Positions 49,881-59,325 of a stretch of 64,000 nt of DNA are shown piece after piece; position 1 is the first letter of the stretch; every line of letters begins with the position of its first letter. The stretch lies in NCBI RefSeq assembly GCF_003570925.1, contig NZ_QXIS01000030.1, forward strand, positions 1 to 64,000, in the 5' to 3' direction. Source of the DNA: Candidatus Cryosericum terrychapinii (GTDB lineage: Bacteria; Caldisericota; Caldisericia; Cryosericales; Cryosericaceae). The notes under the pieces were generated by a model. The model saw only the letters and a program-made list of their open reading frames with translations. It was not told the DNA's origin and did no database searches. Both the position numbers and the translations under genes were made by a program.

Positions 49881-51353
49881 ATGAGCGATCGCTCCAGAAT
49901 GCCCACGCGCGAGGAGATCCTCCACGGTCCGGTTGTCAGGACCATGTTCCGTCTCTCGTGGCCTGTCATGGTAAGCTCCCTGCTCAACATGGTGTACAAC
50001 ATGACCGACACGTTCTGGGTCGGGCACCTTCCAAAGGCCGAGAATGCGGCGGCAGTCGCCGGGCTGCAGGTGGCAGGACCGGTCGTATGGTTCCTCGTCG
50101 CATTTGCGTTCGGATTCGGGTCCTCGGGTCTCGCTCTCGTTTCCCAGTTCATGGGAGCGCACAACGAGGTTGATGCGGAGAAGGCGGCCGGTCAGACCAT
50201 GTCTCTGGCAATCATGCTTGGATTTGCCGTGGCGGTCATCGGCGTTGTGCTGTCGCCGATTCTTCTTCCCGTCCTGACTCCAAACCGCGCCATTTCAGCG
50301 AACGCGATAAGTTACACACGGATCATCTTCATCGGAATGCCCGCCATCTTCGTCTCGGCCGTGTACGCGCACATCATGAATGCCTATGGAGATACAGTGA
50401 CGCCGATGCTTATAAACGCGATCACTGTCGGTCTGAATGTCTTCCTGGACCCACTGATGATCTTCGGGTGGGGCCCGTTCGCCCACATGGGGGTAGCCGG
50501 CGCCGCTCTTGCGACCGTCCTGTGTCAGGTCCTGTCCGCCGTTATCTCGCTCCGGGTTCTCATGACCGGGAGACGAAAGCTGAGAGTGACCTGGCGCGAC
50601 CTGCGTCCTGAGACAGCTTGGGTCAAACGCATCCTTCGCATCGGCCTTCCCGCTTCAGTCGGGGCATCCGGCACGTCCTTTGGGTTCATTGTCCTGACGG
50701 GAATCATCGGCCGGGTTCCCAACGCCACGATAGCGTTGTCCGCCTACGGGATCGGGGACAGGATGTTCAGCATTACCTCCCTCATCAACGACGGGGCAGG
50801 TGTGGGCATTGCCACCATGGTGGGACAGGCGCTGGGTGCCGGCATGAAGGACCGGGCCACAACCGTCGTGCGGCAGGGAACGATCGCCATCGTCGGCCTG
50901 ATGGGGGGTGCGAGCGTTCTTCTGCGCCTCATCACGCCCATGGTGTTCCGGGCGTTCATCCCGAGCCAGCCGGAAATCATCGCCGAAGGAGTCCTCTTCA
51001 TGTCCATCTTCCTCTGGGCCAATCCGTTCTTTGGGCTCATGATGGGTGTCCAATCGGCGTTCCAGGGCTCAGGGCACAACGTTCCAAATATGATCCTTGA
51101 CCTGGTCCGGTTATGGGGTCTGCGCGTGCCGCTGGCGTGGCTTTTCGCCATGGTCCTGAAACTCGGATCACGTGGCGTGTGGATTGGCATGACTGTGAGC
51201 AACGTGGCGGCGGGCCTGCTCTCGCTCATTCTCATGTTCGCAGTGGACTGGCGCCAGAACGTCATCGAGCACTTGCCTCTTCCTGAGGCTCTCCTCATGG
51301 GTGAGGAAGCCATATCGTCCGTCTCCGGAATTGAGGTCGACGACCGTCTGTAG
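49881..51353 (+). CDS. MATE family efflux transporter (copy 2)
   Basis: A 490-residue paralogue of the preceding gene, about 60% identical by eye over its length (TREEILHGPVVRTMFRLSWP; YNMTDTFWVGHLPKAENAAAVAGLQ pieces). It starts at ATG 49881 with a poor AGAAGGGT, so coupling to copy 1 is likely. Two adjacent full-length MATE proteins might form a heterodimer or have separate substrates; both look intact. Confidence 0.9.
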   Translation: MSDRSRMPTREEILHGPVVRTMFRLSWPVMVSSLLNMVYNMTDTFWVGHLPKAENAAAVAGLQVAGPVVWFLVAFAFGFGSSGLALVSQFMGAHNEVDAEKAAGQTMSLAIMLGFAVAVIGVVLSPILLPVLTPNRAISANAISYTRIIFIGMPAIFVSAVYAHIMNAYGDTVTPMLINAITVGLNVFLDPLMIFGWGPFAHMGVAGAALATVLCQVLSAVISLRVLMTGRRKLRVTWRDLRPETAWVKRILRIGLPASVGASGTSFGFIVLTGIIGRVPNATIALSAYGIGDRMFSITSLINDGAGVGIATMVGQALGAGMKDRATTVVRQGTIAIVGLMGGASVLLRLITPMVFRAFIPSQPEIIAEGVLFMSIFLWANPFFGLMMGVQSAFQGSGHNVPNMILDLVRLWGLRVPLAWLFAMVLKLGSRGVWIGMTVSNVAAGLLSLILMFAVDWRQNVIEHLPLPEALLMGEEAISSVSGIEVDDRL

Positions 51354-51405
51354 GTCATCTGCACCTGCGTTCGTCGACCTGATTGTCGCGTTGCCATGCG
51401 TATGC

Positions 51406-51434
51406 TTGACACCAGAAGCCATCATGCATAGCAT
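51406..51434 (+). promoter_or_regulatory. Promoter of the MgtE-like/Nramp pair
   Basis: TTGACA (51406-51411), 17 bases, TAGCAT (51429-51434), about 38 bases before the ATG at 51473. Confidence 0.55.
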
Positions 51435-51472
51435 ACAGGCGCTGCGTTATTCTCTCGCCCCAGGAGGCGCGA

Positions 51473-52696
51473 ATGTTCTACCTCAGCAACATTCTTGGCA
51501 TGCGCGTTCTGGATCGAAAGCAAGCCGTAGTCGGCTCGATAGCTGATCTTGAAGTGGCGACCGGCGAGAAGTTCCCGGCCGTTATGGCTGTCCTCGTCAC
51601 GACGCGGCGGGGCTTGACGCGCGTGGCATGGCACAACGTGCGCGGCTTGGGCATCACAGAGTGCACTCTCAAACTCGCTGATGCAGAACTTCAGCCTAAC
51701 TTCAAGCTGGAAGACACCTCCATGCTGTTGCTCAACCATGTCCTCGACAAACAGATTGTCGACATCCAAGGTGCCAAGGTCGTACGTGTGAACGATATCG
51801 AGTTGGCGGAAAGTCATGGGCAGCTGCGTGTCATAGCGGCCGATGCCGGGTTCCGGAGCTTCATGCGCAGGGCTGGGTTCGCATGGCTCATCCATGTTGT
51901 CGAACAGAGACGCCATCACAAGATTGGCGAGAACTCGATTCCGTGGAGCTTTGTGAAGCCCCTTGGGCGTGATGTTCGCAGCGTGCAGGTGAGGGCGACC
52001 TGGAAAGAGCTCTCGAAACTGCACCCTTCGGACCTGGCGGACATTGTGGACGACCTGGATTTCAACGAGCGCGACGCTTTGTTCAAGGCGCTCAACGACG
52101 AGCAGGCGGCCGATACGCTGGCCGAACTGGAGGACGACAAGGTCAAGGTCACCATCTTGGAACGGCTCGGCGTAGCCCGCGCAGCCGACATTCTCGAGGA
52201 GATGGACCCGGATGACGCTGCGGACATCCTGCAGGACACGCGGGCTGAAACGCAGGAGGCGATGCTTCAGGAAATGGAGCCGGAAGAACGTGCGGACGTT
52301 CGTGAACTGCTTGCCTATGATGAGAACACGGCCGGCGGCCTCATGACCAACGACTATCTCGAGATTAGACAGGAAATGTCGGCCGCGCAGGTCATCGAGC
52401 TTCTCCGTCGGGAAGCTCCAGACACGGAGACCATTTACTACCTGTACGTAACTGACGATGACGGGCATCTGGCGGGGATCCTGTCGCTTCGGGCCCTGAT
52501 TGTCGCGCAGCCCGGCACCATCGTGGCTGACATCATGCAGAAACGCACCGTTTCACTGTTCGTGGACGACCCGAAGGGCAAAGTGGCCGAGATCATCGGA
52601 AAGTACAGCTACCTTGCGCTGCCGGTTGTTGACCACGAGGGCGTCTTGCAAGGCATTGTCACGGTCGATGACGTCCTCGACCAGGCGATGGATTAG
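51473..52696 (+). CDS. PRC-barrel / MgtE-N / CBS-pair protein lacking a membrane domain
   Basis: A 407-residue soluble protein. Residues about 1-80 are PRC-barrel-like (LGMRVLDRKQAVVGSIADL pieces), 170-280 are an MgtE N-domain (LHPSDLADIVDDLD, EEMDPDDAADILQ), and 285-405 are two CBS domains. This equals the cytoplasmic Mg2+-sensing part of MgtE without its pore. The Nramp-like gene starts nine bases later. It therefore probably gates or senses for that transporter. The ATG follows AGGAGGCG. Confidence 0.85.
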   Translation: MFYLSNILGMRVLDRKQAVVGSIADLEVATGEKFPAVMAVLVTTRRGLTRVAWHNVRGLGITECTLKLADAELQPNFKLEDTSMLLLNHVLDKQIVDIQGAKVVRVNDIELAESHGQLRVIAADAGFRSFMRRAGFAWLIHVVEQRRHHKIGENSIPWSFVKPLGRDVRSVQVRATWKELSKLHPSDLADIVDDLDFNERDALFKALNDEQAADTLAELEDDKVKVTILERLGVARAADILEEMDPDDAADILQDTRAETQEAMLQEMEPEERADVRELLAYDENTAGGLMTNDYLEIRQEMSAAQVIELLRREAPDTETIYYLYVTDDDGHLAGILSLRALIVAQPGTIVADIMQKRTVSLFVDDPKGKVAEIIGKYSYLALPVVDHEGVLQGIVTVDDVLDQAMD

Positions 52697-52705
52697 CCTG
52701 GCGCC

Positions 52706-53983
52706 ATGGCACGAATCTGGGAACGCGTCAGGGGCAGGGCCCGGCGTTTCGCGCTGACGCTGCCCATCATGCTCGCCGTTCTTGGACCCGGCATCATCAC
52801 GGGCAACGTCGACAACGATGCAGGGGGCATTACTACCTACAGTGTCATCGGGGCCAGGTTCGGGTACTCCATGTTGTGGATGCTCGTGCTGATTACGTTC
52901 ACGCTGGCCATGATCCAGGAGATGTCCGCCCGCATGGGCGTCGTCACGGGCAAGGGACTGGCAGACCTGATCCGTGAACGGTTTGGCATTCGCGTGACCA
53001 TGGTCGTCATGCTGCTGCTGGTGTTTACCAACCTGACCAACACCATGGGAGAATTTGCTGGAGTAGCGGGAGCCAGCTCGATTCTGGGCCTGAACCGTTT
53101 CCTCGTCATTCCTGTGGTTGCATTTTTCGTCTGGCTTCTAGTCGTCAAGGGTTCATATCGCGCTGTGGAGAAGGTTCTACTCGTGTTCTGTATCCTGTTT
53201 CTGACCTATGTCATCAGTGCTTTCATGGCACATCCCAACTGGGGGGCCGTTGCCAGATCCACTGTCGTTCCGAGTTTCCAGATGAACCCCGAGTTCATCT
53301 CGCTGTTCATCGCGACAATAGGAACCACGATTGCGCCCTGGATGCAGTTCTACCAGCAGTCTTCGGTCGCGGAGAAGGCGATCGACCTGAAGCACTACCG
53401 CTATGAGGTTCTGGACACCTATATCGGCAGTTTCCTCACCAACTTCGTCTCCTTTTTCATCGTCGTCGCATGCGCGAGTACTCTGTTTGTTGCGGGCGTC
53501 CGGGTCAATACTGCGGCAGAAGCGGCAGGCGCGCTGGCGCCACTCGCGGGAAAATATGCGTCGATTCTCTTTGCCGTTGGCCTGATCAACGCCTCGATCA
53601 TGGCCGCTGGGGTCCTTCCTCTCTCGACGGCGTATTCCGTGGCCGAAGCATTTGGCTGGGAGTCGGGGGTCGGAAAGTCATTCCGTGACGCCCCTCTCTT
53701 CTATGGTCTGTATACGGCTCTCATCGTTCTGGGTGCGGGAATGATCATGTTCGTACCGGAGAGCAAGCTCATCGGCATCATGCTGTTTTCGCAGGCGGCG
53801 AACGGTGTTCTGCTTCCCCTGATACTCGTCCTCATGCTGAAGCTGATCAATGACAAGTCATTGATGGGTGAATACGTCAACAGTCGAGGCAAGAACATCG
53901 CGGTATGGGCGCAGGCGATCGTCATGATCATCCTGGCGGCAACGCTGACGGTCCAGACCATGCTCCAGATGGTGAGGAACTAG
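52706..53983 (+). CDS. Divergent Nramp, probable NRMT-like Mg2+ transporter
   Basis: A 425-residue SLC11-fold transporter. The helix-1 site DPGN is DNDA here, and the helix-6 MPHN is APWM (IAPWMQFYQQ). Loss of the Met ligand and of Asn is as expected for the NRMT branch that carries Mg2+ rather than Mn2+ or Fe2+. Encoded directly after an MgtE-type sensor, which supports Mg2+ transport. No clear ribosome site; translation is probably coupled. Compare the canonical Nramp at 45108-46385. Confidence 0.85.
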   Translation: MARIWERVRGRARRFALTLPIMLAVLGPGIITGNVDNDAGGITTYSVIGARFGYSMLWMLVLITFTLAMIQEMSARMGVVTGKGLADLIRERFGIRVTMVVMLLLVFTNLTNTMGEFAGVAGASSILGLNRFLVIPVVAFFVWLLVVKGSYRAVEKVLLVFCILFLTYVISAFMAHPNWGAVARSTVVPSFQMNPEFISLFIATIGTTIAPWMQFYQQSSVAEKAIDLKHYRYEVLDTYIGSFLTNFVSFFIVVACASTLFVAGVRVNTAAEAAGALAPLAGKYASILFAVGLINASIMAAGVLPLSTAYSVAEAFGWESGVGKSFRDAPLFYGLYTALIVLGAGMIMFVPESKLIGIMLFSQAANGVLLPLILVLMLKLINDKSLMGEYVNSRGKNIAVWAQAIVMIILAATLTVQTMLQMVRN

Positions 53984-54055
53984 GTTCTTGATTCTACAAC
54001 AACGAGAGTAGACTGTAACCATCGGATAATTCGGTTAGCGAAAGGAAGAGACTGA

Positions 54056-55378
54056 GTGAACATTCGAAAGCGGCTGCCGGCTTTTGAGTCCAAAGACTAC
54101 CGGCTCTGGTTTGCCGGCCAGAGTGTATCTCTTATCGGCACGTGGCTCCAGACCACCGGACAGTCCTGGCTGGTTCTCAAGCTGACAAACTCACCCCTCA
54201 AGCTCGGGCTGCTGACCAGCATCCAGTTTCTCCCATCTCTGATCCTCTCGGTGTTCATTGGACCAATCATCGATCGTTATCCAAAGCGCTCGATCCTGTT
54301 GTTCACGCAGATCATGTTTGCACTGGCTGCTGCTGCTCTGGCCGTGGTGGCGTTCGGGGGTCATGCGCAGTACTGGCAGGTGCTGGTTATTGCCACTTTC
54401 ACAGGTTTCATCAGTGTTATCGACTGGCCGACCAGACATTCGTTCGTGGTCGAACAGGTGAACGACAGGTCCGCGGTCGCTAATGCTGTTGCGCTGAACA
54501 GCACGATGTTCAACATCGCCCGTGTCATCGGTCCTGGCATCGGCGGGGTCCTGATCGCTGCCGTGGGCATCCCGTGGACGTTTACCCTGAACTCGATCAG
54601 TTTCATTGCCGTTATCGTCAGCTTGCTCCTGATGAAAGCAGGCCGCAAGCCGACCAAGAGCAACAAGGGGAGCTATGCCCAGGAGATCCGCGAGGGCACC
54701 CAGTATATTGCCAGAAATCAAGTCATCATGAATCTCTTGACGATAGCGGGCATCATCAGCCTGTTCCTGTTCAATTTCAACATCTTCATCCCCAGCTTTG
54801 CCAAGCTGACTCTTGGTCTGCAGGCAGATGGCTACGGGGGACTGCTGTCGGCAATGGGGGTCGGGGCGCTGGCGGCAGGAGTGCTCCTGTCCCTCGGTGG
54901 AGCACGCTTGGAACCGACCCCTGCTTATATCTATGGTTCGGGGTTTATCCTCGCGGTTGCGATGGTTCTCGTCGGAATACAGCGAAATTTCTACGTGACC
55001 AGCCTGCTGCTCGTCTTCTGTGGATTCGGTATGTCGATATTGTCGACGACATGCAACACCGCGCTCCAGTTGCAGTCGCCCGACAGCATGCGCGGCCGCG
55101 TCATGGCTGCCTTCAACCTCGTTCTCGTTGGTTCGACCCCCATTGGCGCGCTCTATGCGGGCAAGATCTGCGATGCTCTTGGCGCCAATATGGGCTTCTT
55201 CGTCAGCGGCGTCATTGGCGTCGTGTTCCTTGGTGTGATGATGGCCTTCGTGACCCGCCGCACCTTCCGGGGTCTGCGAACATTCGCTGTGGCTAGCGCA
55301 TCCGTCGGAGGTGGTTCTCAGACGGTCGGTTCCTCCGACGGGTTGGACGCCCGAGCGGCTGGGGTGGACAAAGACTGA
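54056..55378 (+). CDS. MFS exporter (EntS-like)
   Basis: A 440-residue major-facilitator protein with about twelve helices. LWFAGQSVSLIGTWLQTTGQSWLV and DWPTRHSFVVE (in pieces) mark the MFS_3/EntS-like group, which exports siderophores or drugs. The GTG at 54056 has AGGAAGAG. The last 61 bases overlap the 3' end of the convergent hybrid kinase gene, so its tail (about 20 residues) is encoded in the overlap. Confidence 0.88.
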   Translation: MNIRKRLPAFESKDYRLWFAGQSVSLIGTWLQTTGQSWLVLKLTNSPLKLGLLTSIQFLPSLILSVFIGPIIDRYPKRSILLFTQIMFALAAAALAVVAFGGHAQYWQVLVIATFTGFISVIDWPTRHSFVVEQVNDRSAVANAVALNSTMFNIARVIGPGIGGVLIAAVGIPWTFTLNSISFIAVIVSLLLMKAGRKPTKSNKGSYAQEIREGTQYIARNQVIMNLLTIAGIISLFLFNFNIFIPSFAKLTLGLQADGYGGLLSAMGVGALAAGVLLSLGGARLEPTPAYIYGSGFILAVAMVLVGIQRNFYVTSLLLVFCGFGMSILSTTCNTALQLQSPDSMRGRVMAAFNLVLVGSTPIGALYAGKICDALGANMGFFVSGVIGVVFLGVMMAFVTRRTFRGLRTFAVASASVGGGSQTVGSSDGLDARAAGVDKD

Positions 55379-57600
55379 CGCACACGTGTGGCCAGTTCCT
55401 GAAGCGTGTAAGGTTTCGGGATGAAGGCCACGAATCCCGTACTGGTGAAAGGAGTGTCAGTCGCATCATAGCCGGACATCAGGATTGCGGCCACCGATGG
55501 GTTGATCTCACGAAGCTTCTCGAACAGGTCCTTGCCATTCATGTGTGGCATCATCATGTCGATCAGGACCAGGTCGATAGACCGCCATGAATCCTTGTAG
55601 ATGGCCAGCGCGTTCACTGGATCGGCCGTGTCGGTGACATGATATCCGAGACTCGAGAGGACCTTGACGGCGACACTGCGGACAACATCTTCGTCATCCA
55701 CGATGAACACCGATTCTCCCCGGATAGACCTTGGCAGTGATCCGAAGATGGGCGTCTGGCGGGCCCTTTCTTGTGCTTCGGCCCGGGAAACAGCCGGAAG
55801 GTATAGCGTGAACGTCGTTCCCTGGTTTGGCACTGAAGCCACCGTGATGGTTCCTCCGTGGTCGTGCACGACGCGCCAGACGATGGACAGTCCCAACCCG
55901 GTTCCTTCAGGCCGCGTCGTGAAGAACGGTTCGAACAGGTGATCCCTGGCCTCAGGTGATAGACCGCACCCGGTGTCTGACACCCTTATCTGCACGTAGC
56001 TGCCGTTTGGCAGGACAGGAACGCCGTGGCTGGTGCAGAAGGATTCGTCGATGATAACGTTGCAGGCGTCGACCGTGAGCGTGCCATCGTGGTGTCCCAT
56101 GGCATCGCGGGCATTAATGACCAGGTTCAGGATGACCTCTTCCAGCTGCGTCCGGTCACCGGGAACATATGCCAGATCTGGAGAGATGCTCTGCACCAGG
56201 ACAATGCGTTTGTCGAAGCCCGGCATGGCGATCGAGAGCGTATCCGCCAGGACCCCGCCGACATCGACGTCGGCGATGGTCGGCGTGCCGTTGCGCGAGA
56301 AGGACAGCAACCGGTGCGTCAGTTCAGCGGCGCGCCTGGCGGTGTGTTCAATGGTGTCCAGTCCCTGGTAGAGTTCGGTCCCTTCCGTAGCGTCGACCCT
56401 GAGCAGCGACGCATGCCCCATGATCCCGCCCATGAGGTTGTTGAAGTCGTGTGCGATTCCCCCTGCGAGTCTCCCGACCGCTTCCATCTTCTGTGACTGC
56501 AAGAGCTCTTTTTCCAGCTGCCGCGCTCGTTTCTCTGTGAGTCGCTGTTCTGTGACGTCCCGGAAGATTCCTTGGACAATGGACGCCCCGGCAGATGGTA
56601 TGGATTTCAGGGAAGCCTCACAGATGACCTGACGGCCGTCATGGGTGACAAAGGCCCAGTCAAACCGCTGTGCCTGGCCGGCAAGGGCCTGGTCTTCGAA
56701 CGTGCGCATGGCGTCACCAGATAGACGACCGTCGGGCTGTACAGCGGGACTGATATCGGGGACGATCTTTCCCATCAACTGTTCGGTTGTGGTGCCAAGA
56801 ACTCGCCCTGCGGCGGTGTTTGCCTGTGCAATGACATAGTTGCTGAGGATCAGAATGGGATCGGGAGCTTCGTCGAACAGGGCGTGATACTGCTGGTACG
56901 CCGTGCGAACGGTCTGTTCGGCTTTGAGCTGATCCCGCAGGTCACGGGCGACGATGAGCGCACGTTTGCTGGGACCCGGCAGGTTTGACATCATGACTTC
57001 GACAGGGATGAGGGATCTGTCGGATGCGACAAACTGCCACCGCGTTGACGTCAGACTTCGGTCCAGCAGAGACGTCAGAGTTTTCGACATATCTGCCTGT
57101 CCGACGAACATGATGGACCCCAGTGTAGCGCCGAGCAGGTCAGAGTCCTTGCGAGCAAGCAGAGTGCACAGGGCTCCATTGACGGCCTCGATGCGCAGCT
57201 GTCCGTCAGCGTCGTCCACAAGCAGAGCTGGTTCCGGGACTGCGGCAAACAGCTGCTGATAGTAAGCGGCCCGGTCACGGGCGGCACGCGCCGCGCGTTC
57301 ACGTGAAGCAAGCAGGAAGACGGCGAGCAGGACGAGCGCGATGCCCCCGAGCACTAGCAGTGTCGTTCTCAACCGATCGCTGCCGAGATTCACGAGATCG
57401 ACGTCGAATCCGACCAGATGGCCGTCACGCGGAAAAGCCAAGGGTTCGTAGACGTTCGCGGCAACCACCAGCTGGGGAGAAGCCGAGACCGGAGTGGTGG
57501 CATGGACCTGGGATGTTGGTTCGAGAAGGAGGACTGCGACGGCAGCAAGCGCGACTATTCGATGCAGAGCGTACTGCGTCCCAACTGCTTCCCGCCGCAC
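55318..57600 (-). CDS. Hybrid sensor histidine kinase with truncated solute-binding sensor
   Basis: About 760 residues if started at GTG 57600. Signal peptide (1-34), then 44-71 matches only the first strands of a family 3 solute-binding domain (ANVYEPLAF, GFDVDLVN) before running directly into a membrane helix (79-98). Two PAS-like domains (113-223, 236-351) follow, then His384 in GGIAHDFNN, an ATPase domain (GTGLGLSI) and a receiver with Asp681 in LIDMMMP. About 200 residues of the binding domain are missing in frame. The start is uncertain: GGGAGGG lies 24 bases before the GTG. The promoter excludes longer frames. Confidence 0.82.
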   Translation of the reverse strand: MRREAVGTQYALHRIVALAAVAVLLLEPTSQVHATTPVSASPQLVVAANVYEPLAFPRDGHLVGFDVDLVNLGSDRLRTTLLVLGGIALVLLAVFLLASRERAARAARDRAAYYQQLFAAVPEPALLVDDADGQLRIEAVNGALCTLLARKDSDLLGATLGSIMFVGQADMSKTLTSLLDRSLTSTRWQFVASDRSLIPVEVMMSNLPGPSKRALIVARDLRDQLKAEQTVRTAYQQYHALFDEAPDPILILSNYVIAQANTAAGRVLGTTTEQLMGKIVPDISPAVQPDGRLSGDAMRTFEDQALAGQAQRFDWAFVTHDGRQVICEASLKSIPSAGASIVQGIFRDVTEQRLTEKRARQLEKELLQSQKMEAVGRLAGGIAHDFNNLMGGIMGHASLLRVDATEGTELYQGLDTIEHTARRAAELTHRLLSFSRNGTPTIADVDVGGVLADTLSIAMPGFDKRIVLVQSISPDLAYVPGDRTQLEEVILNLVINARDAMGHHDGTLTVDACNVIIDESFCTSHGVPVLPNGSYVQIRVSDTGCGLSPEARDHLFEPFFTTRPEGTGLGLSIVWRVVHDHGGTITVASVPNQGTTFTLYLPAVSRAEAQERARQTPIFGSLPRSIRGESVFIVDDEDVVRSVAVKVLSSLGYHVTDTADPVNALAIYKDSWRSIDLVLIDMMMPHMNGKDLFEKLREINPSVAAILMSGYDATDTPFTSTGFVAFIPKPYTLQELATRVRQSLSTPAARASNPSEEPTV

Positions 57601-57660
57601 GGAACGACCAGTATTTATCGAGGTTTCCCTCCCTGCTCTGCCCGCTGTCAACACATATAT

Positions 57661-57688
57661 ATGATACCCCGCAAACCTCCTCTGTAAA
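57661..57688 (-). promoter_or_regulatory. Promoter of the hybrid kinase
   Basis: TTTACA (57688-57683), 16 bases, TATCAT (57666-57661), with a start expected near 57654. Confidence 0.55.
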
Positions 57689-57837
57689 GCTGAAATCTGA
57701 CGTGTGTGGCTGCTCCACCACCCTTTCAGCGGCTCAGCATCAGGAGAAAGTCCTGACAAGTGGGGATGCGGAACATGCGGAGAGGCTCGGCCGTCTAAGA
57801 TACGTGTATACACTGTTTGCGCAGGAGGTGTTGTGAA

Positions 57838-59325
57838 ATGTTGCATAGGCTCAGGGTCTTGTCTCGAAAAGCGTTGTGTGGTGTCGTGACATTGATGCTC
57901 TTATGTGCGCCGGCGCCGGCTGTGCGCGCTCGAAGCACGACAGTTGTTCTTACGACGGGAAGTGCTCGGGCGGTTGTGGACGGTCGCCTGGTAACTATGC
58001 TCATCCCCCCGGTGACCGACCAGGCCTCTCAACAGACGCTCGTCCCAATCGGATTTGTCGCGAGGCAATTCGGTTTTGGTGTGTCGTCCGTGCCCCAGAG
58101 CGTGGGCATCACGCTTTCAAGCGCCGAGCACACAGTACGCGTGACTCCAGGCAGTCTCGAGACTCTCGTAGACGGGTACATCGTCGGGCTCTCCGCAACC
58201 CCGCGAGGGTTGCTCGGCGAAGTGCTGGTCGCTGCTGCCGATGTGCAGCTGTTGCTCCCGGTGCAGTATTCCCGCGGTTCGGTCGACCGGGAGTCGGTCT
58301 TCACGAGGTTTACCCCGGATCCAGTTGTGGAGGGGCCTGTCGACTATGGCGCCGTCACTCTCGAGACTCGTCGCGAACAAGTGTTCACGCAGACAGTGGA
58401 CTTCAATATCGTTCGTATCAACATGGCGGGCAAGGGAATCCGCGTTCTGAGCTGCCAGTCGGTGGGTGGTCTGGGAACGGGTCGCTACCCATCCGCATAC
58501 GTGGACAGTCTGAAACCGCTTGTGCTCATGAACGCGACACCCTTCAATATGACGAGTTACATCATGAGCGGATCGGTTCAGAACCAGGGCACCCCAGTCT
58601 ACTACTCAGGAACGTATATCTCGACGATCGGCATTGACGCAGACAACACTCCCTTTTACGTCGAGGGCACGGCTCGCGCCGTCGTGCGGCTGGACACAGG
58701 CAAGGAGCTTCCGGTGGTCCGGGTCAACCAATCCCCGGCCGAACCGTCGTCACAATCGCTTTCTGTGTACTCCAACTACTTCACTGGCGGCCTGTCCGTC
58801 AGTGCGACCGAAGTGCTTGCGGTGCTTTGGGAAGGAAGGGTCGTCCGACTCGTGTCCGGCGGATATTTTACGCCGCGGACGCTGGCTGCGGGACAGATAG
58901 CACTATATGCACGAAACCCTGTGGTAGCCGCGGCCCTGCGAGCGTCGGCCGGGGCAGAACTGCGCTCCTACGTGGGTACGCGTGATTGCACCGGCTCTAC
59001 GTTCGTGCAGTGTGGACCCGTCGTTGTGCGCGGAGGCAAGCCGTACATCGACTATCGGACGTACAAGGACATCGGTCGCACGTCGAAGCTTGGTTCCCGT
59101 GCATTTGTCGGCATAGACGACCAGAAGCATCTGTATTTCATCGTGACGCCGGCATACGTGCGCCTGCAGTTTGGCGACGTCAGCCTGGCGCTGTCCCGGC
59201 TCGGACTCTTCACAAACGTGGTGACGCTTGACGGTGGAAGCTCCACGACCCTGTACTTCAAGGGACAGTACATCATCAAAGGGACTCGAGCGTTGACCAA
59301 CGTGTTGTGCGTGCCATCAATGTAG
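57838..59325 (+). CDS. Secreted NAGPA-type phosphodiester glycosidase-domain protein
   Basis: A 495-residue exported protein. The signal peptide ends near AVRARS (about 32). Residues about 40-150 resemble the copper-amine-oxidase-N module (LVPIGFVARQFGF). Residues about 180-495 match the NAGPA domain: MNATPFNM, RAFVGID, and the hallmark VTLDGGSSTTLYF. NAGPA proteins cleave phosphodiester-linked sugars and in bacteria act on envelope polymers. The ATG follows AGGAGGTG. It is divergent from the hybrid kinase, which may regulate it. Confidence 0.85.
   Translation: MLHRLRVLSRKALCGVVTLMLLCAPAPAVRARSTTVVLTTGSARAVVDGRLVTMLIPPVTDQASQQTLVPIGFVARQFGFGVSSVPQSVGITLSSAEHTVRVTPGSLETLVDGYIVGLSATPRGLLGEVLVAAADVQLLLPVQYSRGSVDRESVFTRFTPDPVVEGPVDYGAVTLETRREQVFTQTVDFNIVRINMAGKGIRVLSCQSVGGLGTGRYPSAYVDSLKPLVLMNATPFNMTSYIMSGSVQNQGTPVYYSGTYISTIGIDADNTPFYVEGTARAVVRLDTGKELPVVRVNQSPAEPSSQSLSVYSNYFTGGLSVSATEVLAVLWEGRVVRLVSGGYFTPRTLAAGQIALYARNPVVAAALRASAGAELRSYVGTRDCTGSTFVQCGPVVVRGGKPYIDYRTYKDIGRTSKLGSRAFVGIDDQKHLYFIVTPAYVRLQFGDVSLALSRLGLFTNVVTLDGGSSTTLYFKGQYIIKGTRALTNVLCVPSM

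Noticed and set aside
57601-57846. 82-residue N-terminal extension of the hybrid kinase
   Set aside because: It runs through the kinase promoter and overlaps the divergent NAGPA gene's start region; no signal peptide results.
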